Shown here: positions 9,885-19,789 of the stretch, in pieces
How the letters are laid out: every line of letters begins with the position of its first letter
How positions within the stretch are numbered: position 1 is the first letter of the stretch
Assembly (NCBI GenBank): GCA_020975725.1
Contig: QXJR01000027.1
Coordinates: 682,001 to 746,000 of the forward strand
Direction: 5' to 3'
From: Picocystis sp. L7
Lineage: Eukaryota > Chlorophyta > Picocystophyceae > Picocystales > Picocystaceae
DNA length: 64,000 bases
Notes under the pieces: model-generated
What the model was told of the DNA's origin: nothing
Database searches by the model: none
What the model saw: only the letters and a program-made list of their open reading frames with translations
Position numbers and translations under genes: made by a program

Positions 9885-11765
9885 ATGAACGAGGGCGCCA
9901 GCAAGGAGCTGGACCCACTACTGGTAGAGTGGGAGGCGAAGATGTCACAACAGAAAAGCACAAGGGCAAAGTACAAGCCTCACTGGAGGGGTTTCGTGAA
10001 TTGGATGCGGAGAAGTGAAGAATTTGGAGGATTGGCAGATATTGTAGACCCTGATTGGCTGCTTCAAATGACGGAAGCATATGTGGATGAGCAGCATGCT
10101 GATGGACGCACCTTTTCCCACCTGAATCAATGTGTTTGCGCTCTACAAGAGCTCTTTTCTGCAGTAACAGCCACCAACAAACTCCGTGCAGCGCACCTGA
10201 AGGTCAGATCCCACCGTGTCAAAGGATTACTGAAAAATGCCAGGCATCGAGGAAATGAATTGAAATATGACGGTAGCAAGGACTATGCTAGCTTCTTGCC
10301 AAAGATGCTGAGCATTCAAGACAGGAAAAGGGTCATGAAGGCCATGTCCCCTGTCCATGCCATGGCCTTTTCAATTTGCTTCCAAACCTTGATGCGAGGG
10401 GATTCATTGCGCGAATGTGCACTTGCTGGCCTTTCCTTCACATGGTATGAAGAGAGTGGTCCCGATGCCCTACCCTACTTGCGCATTCTTACCAAGCATA
10501 AGAACAGTGGAAACATGCTTAGACTGCATGGGGCGTGCCGTCACTTGGATGTGGAACTATGTGCCTTGGGGGCTACGTGCCGATACCTCGTTTGGAGGTT
10601 TGACATCCTTGGCGAGCCATTGCCAGATTTTCTTTCTCCGAATCGTGCATGGTATGATGCTTCAAAGCTATATCCTGTCACGGACAGAGGAATGTATGCA
10701 GCATTCAAGAAGGTAAGTGATGAGTTGGACCTGGATTTGGGTAAAGTGACTCACATGAGAGAGTTTGGAGCAAGGTATTTGGAGACACTCCCCTATATAA
10801 ATGAAGAGGACATCACCAGGCTGGGCAAATGGTTGGATGGAGGTGACGGGGCTAAAGTTTCTTCTGTGGCTCGAACCAATTACTTTACAAATGTGGCCCA
10901 CAAGGCAATGGTGGCAGCAGGTGGACATAGTGATTATACCAATGTATGCATGCCACGCCAACAAGAGCAACCCCACCCAGAATTATTGAAGAAAATATTT
11001 CCAGGTTTGGAGGAAGCTACAACTGCAGTGGTCAACAGAACTGATGGGGTGAAGGATGAGGCAGCTTTGCTTTTCTTGAGAACATTAGAACTTGCAAGGG
11101 TTGTCTTCTTGCAAGATTGTGCCTTGTTGCATTCGACTCAAGGTTCTTCCAACCCAGTGTTTGGCCATCCTGTGTTCAAATGCCCGTACTGGCCAAGGTT
11201 CAAAACCAAAATTGTCCGGACACAATCAAGTGGGGGCATGCGATCTCATGACACGCTGAATCAATCCTTCATGCACATGTTTACTCAGCATTCCGTTGCC
11301 GTGGATCATAAACTGAAGGCGTTGAACGAAGAAGTCAGAGAATGCAAAAGCATGATTGCAGAGTTGTCGAGGAACTCATCGAGCAAAGCTTTGGAAGGCA
11401 CAAGGCGCACGGTTGCACATGCTGTCAAACCTCCACCTCATGCCCCCACCAATTGCAAGCAATTTTCTTCCTTGCATGATCTGTGGCAGAAAATGACAAA
11501 TAGCAACTACAGCTCTGCGCAATGCTCGTACATGGAGGCTGAAGAGCACCATCCAGGTTGGCGCAAAGATCCTCCCACTCAATCGTCCCGCAGGAAGTTT
11601 TGGATGAAGTTGAAGAGGTTCCATGAATACGTGACGGCTTCCTTAGAGAGCTCGTCCGAACCAGAAGTTCTAGCATCCCTTGATGCATACATGAAGGTCG
11701 AGAAGATCGGCCTGGGCACTCTGCTCCAGCGCATGGAATCGTCCCGTGGCGTGACTGTGCCCTGA
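9885..11765 (+). CDS. Crypton/Ndc10-like tyrosine recombinase with GCR1_C-like DNA-binding tail
   Basis: From the ATG at 9885 the protein is 626 residues; a start at 9720 would give 681. An N-terminal helical SAM-like core-binding region (EWEAKMSQQKSTRAKYKPHW onward) leads into a tyrosine-recombinase fold. The first catalytic Arg sits in SICFQTLMRGDSLRECALAG and a basic strand in LRILTKHKNSGN. The second box, VTHMREFGARYLE, departs from the usual HxxR spacing, and a candidate tyrosine lies in SSVARTNYFTNVAH. The last 100 residues (LHDLWQKMTNSN..., W-R-K, RRKFW) resemble the GCR1_C domain found at the end of fungal Cryptons and of centromere protein Ndc10. The reading frame is whole. It could be a Crypton DNA transposon or a domesticated copy; I found no terminal repeats. 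Confidence 0.68.
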   Translation: MNEGASKELDPLLVEWEAKMSQQKSTRAKYKPHWRGFVNWMRRSEEFGGLADIVDPDWLLQMTEAYVDEQHADGRTFSHLNQCVCALQELFSAVTATNKLRAAHLKVRSHRVKGLLKNARHRGNELKYDGSKDYASFLPKMLSIQDRKRVMKAMSPVHAMAFSICFQTLMRGDSLRECALAGLSFTWYEESGPDALPYLRILTKHKNSGNMLRLHGACRHLDVELCALGATCRYLVWRFDILGEPLPDFLSPNRAWYDASKLYPVTDRGMYAAFKKVSDELDLDLGKVTHMREFGARYLETLPYINEEDITRLGKWLDGGDGAKVSSVARTNYFTNVAHKAMVAAGGHSDYTNVCMPRQQEQPHPELLKKIFPGLEEATTAVVNRTDGVKDEAALLFLRTLELARVVFLQDCALLHSTQGSSNPVFGHPVFKCPYWPRFKTKIVRTQSSGGMRSHDTLNQSFMHMFTQHSVAVDHKLKALNEEVRECKSMIAELSRNSSSKALEGTRRTVAHAVKPPPHAPTNCKQFSSLHDLWQKMTNSNYSSAQCSYMEAEEHHPGWRKDPPTQSSRRKFWMKLKRFHEYVTASLESSSEPEVLASLDAYMKVEKIGLGTLLQRMESSRGVTVP

Positions 11766-12107
11766 ACGGAAGGCCACATCCTCCTCTGCCGTTCCTCTTG
11801 CCTTGTAAATTTCTCTCTTCCACGACGCACGGACCTTCGCGATCGCCACCGTCCTTCGAGGCAAGGCCTCTCTTCCGTCCGGTGGCAGATTCGTCTGTCC
11901 GCAACGGTCCCCTTCCTCGAGCCCAAACTGCTCTCCTGCCTTCGTTTCGCGCGGCTCCACCCCCCGAGAGACCGTCCCATCCTCCTTTCCGTTGCGAAGA
12001 TCGCGCGTCCGGAGGGCAACGGCCCGTCGCGCTCCGGACGTGCGACCCCTCCGTTCCGTCCGCGTCGTCCGATGGCACGGCCGGTCGATCTCCCTCCCGG
12101 ACGGGCA

Positions 12108-12175
12108 GGCGAGGGGGGGTGAGGGACGCGAGGGGGGGGGCAAGGCCCCGGGGACGCCCCCGTCCCCGGGGAAGG
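12108..12175. other. G-run tract with quadruplex potential
   Basis: Runs of 7, 3, 9, 4 and 4 guanines, ending in an imperfect inverted repeat of GGGGACG and CGTCCCC, lie on the plus strand within 70 bp. Such a spacing is compatible with a G-quadruplex or a strong hairpin; function unknown. Confidence 0.45.
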
Positions 12176-12204
12176 TAGGAAGCGTGGGTTTCCTTGGGGG
12201 TCTC

Positions 12205-12545
12205 GTGATGGCGGTAGCGATCCACACTTGTCGCACGTGTGTTGAATGGTACGTAAAGTGTTCGTAGGTAGATGGGCGTTAGTACTTTGATGGTCGTGCA
12301 AAAACTGTTTACAGTTTTGGTCGCGAGCGCTTTAAGTAGTGCGCTCCAATGAGATCAACGAGGCGTTGCGACATCAGGTTCGTGTGCTGACAGATTCCTC
12401 TTCACGTGTTACTGGTTTCTTTAGATGTAGGCAGGGGTTCGTCGTCTTGCTCGTCTTCGTCGGGCTCTCCGTCTCGGGTTGCTGGGAGCGCTGGTTTTGG
12501 CGCGTCCCATTTGGGCTTGGAGTGGGTTGTACCTGGAGATGTGTA
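12205..12545. repeat. Diverged copy of the kinesin upstream segment
   Basis: Matches the segment at 13504-13845 in order and orientation: a near-identical GTGATGGCGGTAGCGATCC at the left, a GTGCGCTCCA(A/G)(T/C)GAGAT block about 130 bp on, and a CTGTCTCG...GTTTTGGCG block near the right end. The intervening sequence is diverged, so the duplication is old. Confidence 0.55.
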
Positions 12546-12590
12546 CCATAGCAATGATGTACTCTAACTACAGTACGACATTGCTATGGT
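12545..12590. repeat. 12-bp inverted repeat forming a hairpin
   Basis: ACCATAGCAATG at 12545-12556 pairs perfectly with CATTGCTATGGT at 12579-12590, leaving a 22-nt loop that itself contains two GTAC words. It lies at the right edge of the duplicated segment. It could be the end of an inserted element or an RNA hairpin. Confidence 0.7.
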
Positions 12591-13503
12591 ATTGGTGTCG
12601 TAAGATATCGTAAAGGTGCGCGAGTTCTTACGATATTAATATTCCGTCTCACAAACTCGAGGCGGTGGGATCACCTAAGGTCACCCGAGTTTAAACATGT
12701 GATGCAAATGAAGAGATACTCATGGGGGGGTCCATCATGTTGATGCAAATGGTGGAGTGTTCAATGGTGCATGTTTGCCTCTTGGACAACGAGTAAGTTT
12801 TGAGGAATTCGACGTGCAACGGTTGGGACTTGATTCGCAAACTCGGAGGGTTGCGGCACCTACGCCCATGGTGGTGATGCTCATCTCTTCCAGCAGAGTG
12901 CTAGATAAATTAGAAGAAATAGAATTCTTCAACCACTTGAAGTGTTAGGAGGAGTCTTTCCTCAGTCCTATCCTAGTTTTGGCAATACTAGCTAGGAAGT
13001 ATTTTGGGATTCCTACCACTTAATTAGGTTCCATGACAATTTATGTGGCAAAGGCACTTGGAATGAAGTTGAGACCATAGCAGTAGGACAACAAACACCG
13101 CGAGAGCTGACTTGATTGTACTCCTTGTGACAATACGCATGTGAGCTAGCAAGGGCATCAATTCAAAACATTGTGGACTCTACAAGAAAAAAGGAATGTT
13201 GGAACGGATTTCGTCGGATTTACAATGTTATTAATTCGACTTCAAACTAAGATTTGATGATACCGTAGATATCGTAACGTACTATAAGCCGAGAGAGTTA
13301 TATCGTAAGCTATCGTAAGGGCAACGGTACACATCTCTAGAAGGGTCATTCCTTCCAACAGTTCCTTCCCAAACGGTCCCCTTTCCATCGGGCGATGGGT
13401 ATTGGAGGATGTGATCAGTATCCTACTATATTGGCAGAAGCAGTTCAGTGAGTGATGGTTGTGGACCTGGGATGTTCGGCCCTAGGGTTTCTATGATCCG
13501 ATG

Positions 13504-13845
13504 TGATGGCGGTAGCGATCCGCTCTTCGTCGTTGATGTGTGTTGGACACTTGGAGGTTCGGAGGTGAGCGATTGTTGGTTTCTTTCGGTCAAGCAAAAC
13601 GCTGATATACAATGCAGTCGCGCGCGCTCTTTACATGGTGCGCTCCAGCGAGATGAACGATGTGACGTGTCGTGGAAAGTTCCGTGGACTGACGTGATGT
13701 TCGTGTTCTTCGAGGTTGCTCAGAGCGTTGCAGTGAGGGTTTGTGGTTCGACGTCCTCGTCGAACTTTCTGTCTCGAATCCTTGGGTGTTCCCGTTTTGG
13801 CGGGTCCCCGGTCCGTAGCGCGTACCTTGTACCAAGCTGAAACCC
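13504..13845. repeat. Kinesin upstream segment, partner of 12205-12545
   Basis: Lies immediately upstream of the kinesin start codon and shares three collinear blocks with 12205-12545. It is presumably the functional promoter copy; CGAACCCGAACC at 13884-13895, between it and the ATG, is the local version of the recurrent upstream word. Confidence 0.5.
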
Positions 13846-13930
13846 TGGTTCAAAAGGGATGTATCCAACTACGGGATCGGGTACGAACCCGAACCGACCT
13901 GGGTCTCGCACCCATCCATCGACGATTGCG

Positions 13931-16900
13931 ATGGAGTGGACGCACATGGACGCGGAACAAGCCCAAGCCATGGCCGCGATGGCGGACGAGAGGGAGGAAA
14001 AGGGAGACAAAGAGATTCCCGTGAAAGTGGCGGTCATGATACGACCCCTGGTGGACAAGGAGATGGACCAAGGGTGCAGAGAATGCTTGCAAGTGGTCCC
14101 GCCTGGAAAACAGGTGCGACGAATCGCGAAGTGCGCGGGAAACGGGAGGACGAGATGCACGTGGGCCTGGGAAGCCGAGAACCGGGAGAACGGGAAGAGA
14201 AAAAGAAGCTGACGAGTCCGTGGGAACGAGAACAGGTGGTCCTCGGCACCAAGCACGCCTTCACCTTCGACTGCGTGTATGGCGGAAACGGAAGAGATCA
14301 AGATGAACTGTTCCAAGAGTGCATCCTGCCGCTCGTCGAAGGGGTCGTCCAAGGATACAACGGAACGGTACGTACACGACGATAGAATAGAAGAGACGAC
14401 GAGAAAAACCTGCTCCCATGCGAAGAAATCGTTCCCACCTCCTTTCCCTCCAAAACGACGAATCAAGAACCAAGGCACACGCTTGGAATGGCACAAGGAA
14501 ATCTGGATGAAAGCTGACCCGAAAGAACGACGGATGCATCAGGTGTTTGCTTACGGACAGACAGGATCGGGAAAAACCTATACAATGGGGAGCACCTTCC
14601 TAGGAGACAGCCAAGACATGCCGAGAGGAGTCATTCCACACACCATACGTGTGCTTCACGAGCTGCTGGAAACAAAAAGGAAAAACAAAAAGGTCAGCCT
14701 CAAAGTTTCCTTCATAGAGCTGCACAAAGAAGCTATCCAGGACCTGCTCACGCACCCAGACGAAGCCCAAAAACAGTGCTTTGTGAGGGAGTTTCCAGGA
14801 GGCAACGTGACGGTCAGTGGAGCCACGGAATTCGAGGTGCAAACTCCACTAGAAATGCTAGAATGTCTGGAAAGGGGTACCCTCTACAGGACCACCGCGA
14901 GCACGGGCATGAACAAGAGGAGCAGCAGAAGTCACGCCATCTTCACCATCACAGTGGCACAGACCCCCATCAACCTGCCTGATTCAATCGATTCCCAAGG
15001 AGAGGATGGTGCGCTCATTGCCAAGCTGAACCTGGTCGATCTAGCTGGCTCAGAACGGGTAAAGAAAACCAATGCACAAGGGCTGCGTTTGGAAGAAGGA
15101 ATTCACATCAACAAAGGTCTTTTGGCGCTGGGGAATGTCATCTCCGCTCTGGGAGGAGAAAATCGAGTCGGAGGACACGTACCCTACCGAAATTCAAAGC
15201 TCACAAGACTATTGCAAGATTCTCTGGGGGGTAACAGCCGCACCGTCATGGTCGCTTGCGTTTCTCCGGCAGATATCAACTTCGACGAGACTCTTAATAC
15301 TCTCAAGTATGCAAACCGGGCGCGAAACATCAAGAATAAACCGATTGTCAACAGGGATGGCACCACTGCAGAGATCCTGAGCCTTCGCCGCGAAGTCGCC
15401 GAGCTAACTGCGGAACTGAACAGTGCGAAGCTATCTGCCAAGGGACAAGGACAGCATGAAATGGATCATGCATTGGTATCTGAGCTGGAAGCAAGATGCA
15501 TTGCAGCAGAGGCAGAATCAACCCACCTACGAGGAGAACTAGCCTCTGCGCGCGCAGGAGAAGAACTGGCAACCAGAAGGCTTCTACAAATGGAAAAGCA
15601 AAGAGACTTTCACAGGACCAAGATTGAGAAGTTTGCAGCGGAGCATCCAAACTTGGTCCCAGAAGTGACCGGTGAGGAATTGACAGTGTTGGAGGAGCAC
15701 CTTGCTACCATACAAGCTCTGGAAAAAACTGTCAGTCGTTACTCTCACCTTGAAGCTGCAGGTGCCGCATACACCTTTGAGGAAGGAGAGAACGATACAT
15801 CTGCAGACTGTGCAAGAGTGCTGGAATTTGGTTCAGGGGAATGCATCAAAGACTACGAGGCAGGTGAAAGGATGTACATGCAACAGCAACAGCAACTGGA
15901 CCAAGAGCTGCGTGCACTTGAGGCATCATTGCAGTCTAAAGAGGAACAGATGAGACAGATGAGTACGGGAGGCGAGAAACTTAATGCCATCACATCGTAC
16001 TACGAGAACACTTTGAAGGAGATTGAGAAGGAGAGGCTTCAACTTTTAGAGGAAAGGAACGAGTTGCTTCAGGCTGTACAAGAAAGCAAAAAGGCCAGCG
16101 CAGAAGAGCGCATGTCCCTGAAGGCAAAGCACAAGCAAATGTTGAGAGACCTTGAGAACAAGCTGTGTAGTTTGCAAGAGAAGGCCAACGGTTACACAAA
16201 GTTAGAGAGGCTTAAGCAAAAATCTGAGCAGGCAGCAAACAGGCTTGAAAGTCAGATTTTCCAGATCAAACAACATAAAGTCCAGCTAATGAAGAAGATT
16301 GAAGTTGCCAATAAGGAGTTCTCCAATTGGAAAAAGGCAAAGCAGAAAGAACTGATGCAACTCATGAAAGAGAAGCGAAAGGATAAGATTCAACTTGCAC
16401 GTCTGGAGCTCGTCAACAAGAAGCAAGAGATGATCCTGAAACGGAAGACGGAGGAGGCAGCGGCAGCGAAAGCAAGGGTCCAAGATCTCCTGAAGCAAAG
16501 GGTGAAGGGTACACAGGACCCATCCCAGACTACGACACCAATCGAAGACTACTCAACACTAGTAATTCGTCCGAATCAATCTGCTCCACAACTGCACAAT
16601 GAAAAGCAGAGAAAGTCCTGGATGATGCAAGAAATTTCAGCATTGGCGAAGCTACACGATGTGCGGCTGGAGATGGAGGAGATGATTGCACAGCGCTTGG
16701 ATACAGCTCGTTCAATTGATCATCTGAAGATTGCTCTGGATCAGGAAGAAGCAATGGAGGAGAAGAGTGCTATTCAGCGAAAGATCGACCACTTAGAAGA
16801 AGAGATGTCTACCTTAAGTGCACGTATTCAGCAAGTGCAAGAAATGCTGGTCAACTCGGAGGTGCACAGTCCGTCAGACTTCTCTAGTCAAGAGATACAA

Positions 16901-17911
16901 CGCTGGCTGGGTCTTCGTTCTATACCTGAAGCTCGTTGTATGCTGAGAACTCTGTTTAGATGTGCAACAGCGTCAACAATCTCTGCCATTGACTTGCAAA
17001 AGCGTACGTCCATGCTGCGCCAGGAGCTATCGTCCCTGCGGAGGCATCATGCAGACCGAAGCAAAGAAGGAACGGCCGACGCTGTGTTTGCTGGTGAGAA
17101 CAATGCCCCGGCCGGAGATTTGCTCGCCAATGCAGTGTCAGTCCCAGACGATGAAGAAATTCTTTCAGTTCTGCATGAACAGAGAGAAGAGTGCAACGTC
17201 TTCGAAACCCTTTATCCTGGGGTGTGCTTGGAAGCTTCCACCAACTTGGACAAAGCAGCAGACAGTTTCAATCAAAGTGAAGATAGCACTACTCCTTCTA
17301 CTAGCCAGGAGTCAGAATTTACTAGAAGCGTCATTGCAACACAGGATAGGTCTATTCACACAGGTCTGACAACCACAGGGCCTGTACTTCGGAAGTGCTC
17401 GTCTGACCCTAATTACTCTTCCAGGTCAAGTGCTATCAAGACCTGGTGGAACTCTCTGGAAGAACCAGTTTTACTTGACCTTGTGCACGACTACCCAAAA
17501 GCACAAGAAGTCTTGATGCAACAAAATTTACAGGGAGTCAATGAGTTGAAAGATCTGCTATCCTCCTTTCACGGAGCAGCATTTTGGTACTATAGGTTCA
17601 AGAGGCTACAGATGCAAAAAGTCATAACGCCTGAGGGGCGACGGTTGGATGGTGTATTTAACGAAGTGATTTGTGGTCTCTCACCTGACGAAGCATCAAT
17701 ACACCGTCCTTCTGACAGTGTTTTGAGAACCATAGAAACAAGTGCAAAACTGCGCGAGGGAGCAAGAGAAGCACGTGAACGAATTGAGCGGTATTTAAGG
17801 CAAAGCACAGTGCGGTATAACCCCAAACAGACTAACGAAGGCAATATTCCAGCATCGCCTCTTGTGGAAACAACCAATACAACATCACAGGAGAGAATGA
17901 CGTATCACTAA
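13931..17911 (+). CDS. Kinesin-4 family motor (KIF4/chromokinesin type), three exons
   Basis: Inferred exons are 13931-14113, 14236-14367 and 14543-17911; both introns (122 and 175 nt) begin GT, end CAG and keep phase 0. Joining them restores the standard motor core: IPVKVAVMIRPL, then VVPPGKQ-VVLGTKHAFTFDCVYG, then [23 protein letters not shown] (P-loop). Switch I is NKRSSRSHAIF and switch II LVDLAGSER; the neck NTLKYANRARNIKNKPIVN is typical of kinesin-4. About 1227 residues. A long coiled coil (about 360-860) follows, with a Gly/Ser-poor polar tail. Kinesin-4 members are plus-end motors acting on chromosome arms, the spindle midzone or cortical microtubules; which role applies here is unknown. 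The CDS is in the same orientation as the upstream duplicated segment. Confidence 0.9.
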
Positions 17912-18107
17912 GAGAGAGCAACACAGCAGGTTCAGAATGCAGGTGGTGAAAAACTCCTAGTGCTTCAAGTGGGTGCTTCTTTGCTGCACAGTGAATTTAT
18001 GCGCACCACTAGGGCCAAAGCGCAAACCCAGAAAATAAATCTGTTTCGATGTATGCTCGCCACCTGAGCAATCAGTACCTTACTCTTTTCTCATTCTCCT
18101 CACCTGT
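17912..18107. other. Convergent 3' flank
   Basis: About 200 bp between two convergent stop codons; it presumably carries both 3' UTRs. AATAAA at about 18031 may be a poly(A) signal for the kinesin transcript. Confidence 0.4.
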
Positions 18108-19484
18108 TCATCCAAGCTTGCCGTTGCGGCCAAGAAATGTGGTGATTGCTCCCCCAAAGGAAAGCATTACACCAAACAAAAGCATGGTCCAGGTGAGGTG
18201 GTATTCAAGGGTCTGGATTTTTTCCCTCCTCAGTTTTAAATTCATCAACGCGGGGAATACATAAACGATCCAGGCACCAAAGACAGACCCGTTATACCCC
18301 ATCACTGCCTCGATTTCTGGAAGAAGCCATCCAACGAAGACTGTCGAGGTAACCCCTGCAGATGTGTAAATATAGAGCCTTACTTGTGTAAGCGGTCTGT
18401 TGGGAAATGCCAACGCATGGAAGGACCTTCTCCAGGAATTGAACACCAAAGGATAGCTGGTGAATACATGAAATACCAGGCCTAACTGAGCTAGAGCTAC
18501 CGTCGTGCTGGGAACGTAGTTGAGCAGGATATTACCGCTGGTCTCCGACCCAAAAGTGAGATACCCACACGTAGAGCTAATGATGTACACAAACCAACAT
18601 AGGGACAAGGACCCTCCAACCAGTGCCCTTGCCTTGGCTGGTCCACGCCCTTCCAATTCCTGGTAGTACCTTGGTGCATTGTAGTGAAAAGTGTACGCCA
18701 CACTGACTAGGGGTAGAGCGACAAGGTCCTTCCATGAGACATCCCATACTTGCACTTCCGGCATGGTCGTGCCACCGGCCAGCTTGGCGAAGAATTGTTC
18801 GCAGATGACAGCGACTGTGTAGAGTATGCTCAGCAGCCCCAGCAAGGACGAGTGTCTAAGCATGTTGAGGTTTCTGACCATGCTGAGTGGCAGCAGGATG
18901 GTGAATCCACACAAGATGAGTATATTGGTGCGGTCGGTGAGGACGGCTTGCATCCCTGCAGTGAGGTGTTGGGTCACGTGAGGGCTGGCGAAGACGCCAG
19001 GCAGGAAATCGCCGATGAGCACTACGAAGGACGTGCATGCACCCATCGTGTAGAGCATCATGATGGTCTGTTGCAGGATCCCGAATCGTTCTCCTAGCGC
19101 CAACCTACCCATTTCGCGGTAGTCGAAGCAGTGGCTGGCTTCACAGCAGCGCGTGAGGAGAAGGAAGGAGTAGGCGGTGAACCATCCCGTGGCGGTGATG
19201 AGGATCGTTCCGGACACCAGAGAAGCCTGTTTGAGTGCAAACGGCAGCGTGAGCGTTCCTGCACCGATGACGTTGTTGGCGACATTCAGCACCGACGACA
19301 CCAGGTCGGCTTCACCCGCTTTGGGGTTCCATTTGTCCTCCCCCTTCTCCAGGCTGACCGGAAGTTTCCAGAACGGATCCGTCTCGTCCTGTTCCGCCTC
19401 CTCCTCCGCCGTTCTCACCCTCACGCGCGACATCTCCATCGATGGCGTGCGCTTGAGTGCAGCGACACGTCCAGGAGGACGCAT
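18108..19484 (-). CDS. Amino acid transporter, SLC38/AVT (AAAP) family
   Basis: A 458-residue protein with a polar 55-residue N-terminus followed by about 11 membrane segments. The first carries the family-typical VSSVLNVANNVIGAGTLTLPFAL, containing the helix break where AAAP transporters bind substrate and sodium or protons. Other landmarks are YTMGACTSFVVLIGDFLPG and the VAYTFHYNAPRYYQELEGR hairpin. The family moves neutral amino acids across the vacuolar or plasma membrane by proton or sodium coupling; substrate and membrane cannot be told from sequence. The start is the first ATG; an internal ATG at 19439 (MEMSRVRVRT) is an alternative. It is divergent from the sulfotransferase gene. Confidence 0.9.
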   Translation of the reverse strand: MRPPGRVAALKRTPSMEMSRVRVRTAEEEAEQDETDPFWKLPVSLEKGEDKWNPKAGEADLVSSVLNVANNVIGAGTLTLPFALKQASLVSGTILITATGWFTAYSFLLLTRCCEASHCFDYREMGRLALGERFGILQQTIMMLYTMGACTSFVVLIGDFLPGVFASPHVTQHLTAGMQAVLTDRTNILILCGFTILLPLSMVRNLNMLRHSSLLGLLSILYTVAVICEQFFAKLAGGTTMPEVQVWDVSWKDLVALPLVSVAYTFHYNAPRYYQELEGRGPAKARALVGGSLSLCWFVYIISSTCGYLTFGSETSGNILLNYVPSTTVALAQLGLVFHVFTSYPLVFNSWRRSFHALAFPNRPLTQVRLYIYTSAGVTSTVFVGWLLPEIEAVMGYNGSVFGAWIVYVFPALMNLKLRREKIQTLEYHLTWTMLLFGVMLSFGGAITTFLGRNGKLG

Positions 19485-19789
19485 GTCCCATCGACCCTTC
19501 GCGTCCCGGACGCGTCCCCAAACCCTTCCCTTTCAACCCCGAAGGAAAGTCCCTTTCGAACCCGGATTGGAACCGGGTCTTCCTCCCCTCCTCTTCCCTT
19601 CTTCTCCCCTCCCCCCCCCGGACGCGATTCCATCGATACCTTCCCCGGTGATTTCGATGTCGGGAGGGAAGACATCGATGAGAAGGGACGGATCATCGAG
19701 ATCTCTTGGCCATCGGCATTCCCGAGGGTGGCGATGGTGGATCGACACCGAGTTTCCAAGCCGAGAGAGACACGAATCGGCACGAAGCA
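19485..19789. promoter_or_regulatory. Shared divergent promoter region
   Basis: A 305-bp gap between head-to-head genes. TTCGAACCC at 19555-19563 followed by GGAACCGGG gives the recurrent upstream word in both orientations near the middle, consistent with a bidirectional promoter. Confidence 0.5.

Larger units (their letters stand above)
11766..13930. other. Intergenic 2.2 kb with duplicated segment, hairpin and G-rich tract; kinesin 5' flank
   Basis: I see no protein gene. The stretch holds a G-run-rich tract (12108-12175), a diverged duplication (12205-12545 against 13504-13845), a hairpin at 12545-12590 and four TATCGTAA words (12605-12615, 13270-13320). The part from 12590 to 13450 is AT-richer than its surroundings and may be an inserted, non-coding element. 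Confidence 0.5.
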
